Origin: an uncultured Pseudomonadota bacterium
GTDB lineage: Bacteria; Pseudomonadota; Gammaproteobacteria; Burkholderiales; Usitatibacteraceae
NCBI GenBank assembly: GCA_946885905.1
Contig: CAMPHL010000092.1
Span: 1 to 8,168, forward strand
Length of the DNA: 8,168 nucleotides
Reading direction: 5' to 3'
Program-made: the position numbers and the translations under genes
The notes under the pieces: generated by a model
What the model was told of the DNA's origin: nothing
Database searches by the model: none
Seen by the model: only the letters and a program-made list of their open reading frames with translations
Shown: piece after piece, positions 6,802 through 8,168 of the stretch
How positions within the stretch are numbered: position 1 is the first letter of the stretch
How the letters are laid out: each line of letters opens with the position of its first letter

Positions 6802-7844
6802 TGAGGACGCGGCGGGCTCCGATCGATGATCGTGGACCTGCGTGCACCAACCGCCAAGTCCGCCTTGCCGCCCGTCCGGTCGGGATGATCAAGCGCAGCG
6901 ACTGGCAGTTCACCGAGGAGCCAGTAGCCGAGCCGAAGGACGGCGAGATCCTCGTGAAGGTGCAGTACCTCTCGCTCGACCCGGCGATGCGCGGCTGGAT
7001 GAACGAGGGCAAGTCGTACATCCGCCCGGTCGCGATCGGGGAGGTGATGCGCGCCGGCGCGGCCGGCATCGTGGTCGCCTCGAAGCATCCGAAGTTCAAG
7101 GAAGGCGACGTCGTGACCGGCGGCTTCGGCGTGCAGGAGTACGCGATCAGCGACGGCAAGGGGGTGCACACGGTCGATACGCGCCTCGTCCCGCTCACGA
7201 CCTACCTGGGCACGCTCGGCATGCCGGGCATGACGGCGTACTTCGGCCTGCTCGAGGTGGGCAAGCCGAAGGAGGGCGATACCGTGGTCGTTTCGGGCGC
7301 CGCGGGCGCCGTGGGATCGGCCGCGGGGCAGATCGCGAAGATCAAGGGCTGCAGGGTGGTCGGGATCGCGGGCGGCGCGGCGAAGTGCAGGCACGTGGTC
7401 GACGAGCTGGGCTTCGACGCCTGCATCGACTACAAGGGCGAGGACGTGAGGGCGGCGCTGAAGCGGCACTGCCCGAACGGCATCGACGTGTACTTCGACA
7501 ACGTGGGCGGCGAGATCCTCGATGCGTGCCTCGCGCGCCTCGCGATGCACGCGCGCATCGTGATCTGCGGCGCGATCTCGCAGTACAACGCCACCGGCGG
7601 GATGAAGGGCCCATCCAACTACATGTCGCTGCTGGTGAACCGCGCCAGCATGACCGGCATGGTGGTGTTCGACTATGCGGAGCGCTACGGCGAGGCGGCG
7701 CGCGCGATGGCGCACTGGATCGCGGCGGGCCGGTTGAAGGCCAGGGAAGACGTGGTGAAGGGCGGCATCGACGCCTTTCCCGAGACGCTCCTCATGCTCT
7801 TCGAAGGCACCAATACCGGCAAGCTGGTGCTCGAGCTCGCGTGA
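6798..7844 (+). CDS. CurA / prostaglandin-reductase-like NADP-dependent oxidoreductase (zinc-free MDR)
   Basis: A 348-residue medium-chain dehydrogenase/reductase of the group containing E. coli CurA and mammalian PTGR1/leukotriene B4 dehydrogenases. These reduce the C=C bond of enones and enals with NADPH. Evidence: [12 protein letters not shown] (57-68), the cofactor loop [13 protein letters not shown] (166-178) in place of GxGxx[12 protein letters not shown] (232-242) and the C-terminal TGKLVLEL. No cysteine/histidine zinc ligands typical of alcohol dehydrogenases are evident. The start is either ATG 6798, which overlaps the upstream TGA as ATGA, or the adjacent ATG 6801. Both give about 16 residues ([14 protein letters not shown]) before the family's usual [13 protein letters not shown] beginning, and no nearer in-frame start exists. 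In this cluster it could reduce an unsaturated keto or enoyl intermediate, or detoxify reactive enals; the substrate is not determinable. Confidence 0.9.
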   Translation: MMRTRRAPIDDRGPACTNRQVRLAARPVGMIKRSDWQFTEEPVAEPKDGEILVKVQYLSLDPAMRGWMNEGKSYIRPVAIGEVMRAGAAGIVVASKHPKFKEGDVVTGGFGVQEYAISDGKGVHTVDTRLVPLTTYLGTLGMPGMTAYFGLLEVGKPKEGDTVVVSGAAGAVGSAAGQIAKIKGCRVVGIAGGAAKCRHVVDELGFDACIDYKGEDVRAALKRHCPNGIDVYFDNVGGEILDACLARLAMHARIVICGAISQYNATGGMKGPSNYMSLLVNRASMTGMVVFDYAERYGEAARAMAHWIAAGRLKAREDVVKGGIDAFPETLLMLFEGTNTGKLVLELA

Positions 7845-8168
7845 TCAACTCGATCGCGCGCGCCTTCGCCGTCCTGCGCAGCTTCCGGCGCGGCGAACGC
7901 GCGCTCGGCAACAAGGACATCGCCGAACGAACCGGCCTGCCACGCTCGTCGGTCGCGCGCATCACGGCGACACTCACCGAGCTGGGATACCTCGAGTACG
8001 TCGCCGCGCAGGAAAAGTACGCGCTCGGCGTGGGCGTGCTGGGCCTGGGCCAGAACTACCTCGCCGGCCTCGACATCCGCGAGCGCGCGCGCCCCCTCAT
8101 GCAATCGCTGGCCGACGAGATGCACGCGACCGTCGCGCTCGCCGCACGCGACGGCGACCAGATGGTGT
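7841..8168 (+). CDS. IclR-family transcriptional regulator, 3'-truncated
   Basis: The reading frame from GTG 7841 runs open to the window edge (109 residues visible; the family is usually about 250). Residues 2-60 form the winged helix-turn-helix typical of IclR: SIARAFAVLRSF, then NKDIAERTGLPRSSVARITATL (24-45, recognition helix about 35-45) and a wing at GYLEYVAAQEKYALG. LGLGQNYLAGLDIRERARPL (67-86) is the linker helix leading to the ligand-binding domain, of which only the beginning (MHATVALAARDGDQMV) is seen. The GTG overlaps the reductase stop as GTGA, so translation is probably coupled. No strong Shine-Dalgarno is visible and no upstream in-frame ATG is close. IclR proteins commonly control neighbouring catabolic genes in response to a pathway metabolite; control of the array at 3651-3682 is the natural hypothesis. 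Effector unknown. Confidence 0.88.
   Translation, partial: MINSIARAFAVLRSFRRGERALGNKDIAERTGLPRSSVARITATLTELGYLEYVAAQEKYALGVGVLGLGQNYLAGLDIRERARPLMQSLADEMHATVALAARDGDQMV

Noticed and set aside
1..8168. Mobile elements, CRISPR arrays, tRNA or rRNA genes
   Set aside because: Nothing resembling transposase or integrase motifs, spaced direct repeats or structured RNA genes was seen. Coding capacity is essentially full, and base composition is uniform except for the short gap before 3688.

Overview
The window reads as a tightly packed run of fatty-acid / acyl-CoA catabolism genes, all on the + strand, from a high-GC proteobacterium. Third codon positions are almost always G or C. The proteins (a FadJ-type bifunctional protein, a DUF4442 hot-dog protein, an ACAD10/11-like kinase plus dehydrogenase pair, a CurA-like reductase and an IclR regulator) resemble sets common in Betaproteobacteria. 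That placement is an inference from protein character; no rRNA or other taxonomic marker is present.

Layout. Positions 1-1422 hold the 3' two-thirds of a fused enoyl-CoA hydratase / 3-hydroxyacyl-CoA dehydrogenase whose hydratase domain lies upstream of the window. A small DUF4442 hot-dog protein follows (to 1874), with an unclear non-ATG start, and then a long-chain acyl-CoA synthetase (1882-3633). The only real intergenic gap is 3634-3687. It is unusually AT-rich for this window and carries interleaved palindromes built on AATTCCG/CGGAATT. A second gene block follows with overlapping or nearly touching junctions: SDR dehydrogenase (3688-4533), APH-fold kinase (4530-5594), acyl-CoA dehydrogenase (5596-6801), CurA/PTGR-like medium-chain reductase (6798-7844) and an IclR-family regulator (7841 to the window end, truncated).

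How the genes may work together. The synthetase would make acyl-CoA, the dehydrogenase and the bifunctional protein would carry out beta-oxidation steps, and the SDR and the MDR reductase would handle hydroxy/keto or enoyl/enone groups. The kinase and dehydrogenase side by side match the two halves of mammalian ACAD10/ACAD11 and the separate kinase and dehydrogenase of the Pseudomonas levulinate (Lva) pathway. In those systems a 4-hydroxyacyl-CoA is phosphorylated and the phosphate then eliminated to give an enoyl-CoA. The second block may therefore feed hydroxylated fatty acids into beta-oxidation. The IclR gene is coupled to the end of the block, and the palindromic array in front of the SDR includes a GGAA-N5-TTCC element resembling an IclR-type operator, which suggests a self-contained regulon. 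No thiolase, transporter, RNA gene, mobile element or CRISPR array is visible.
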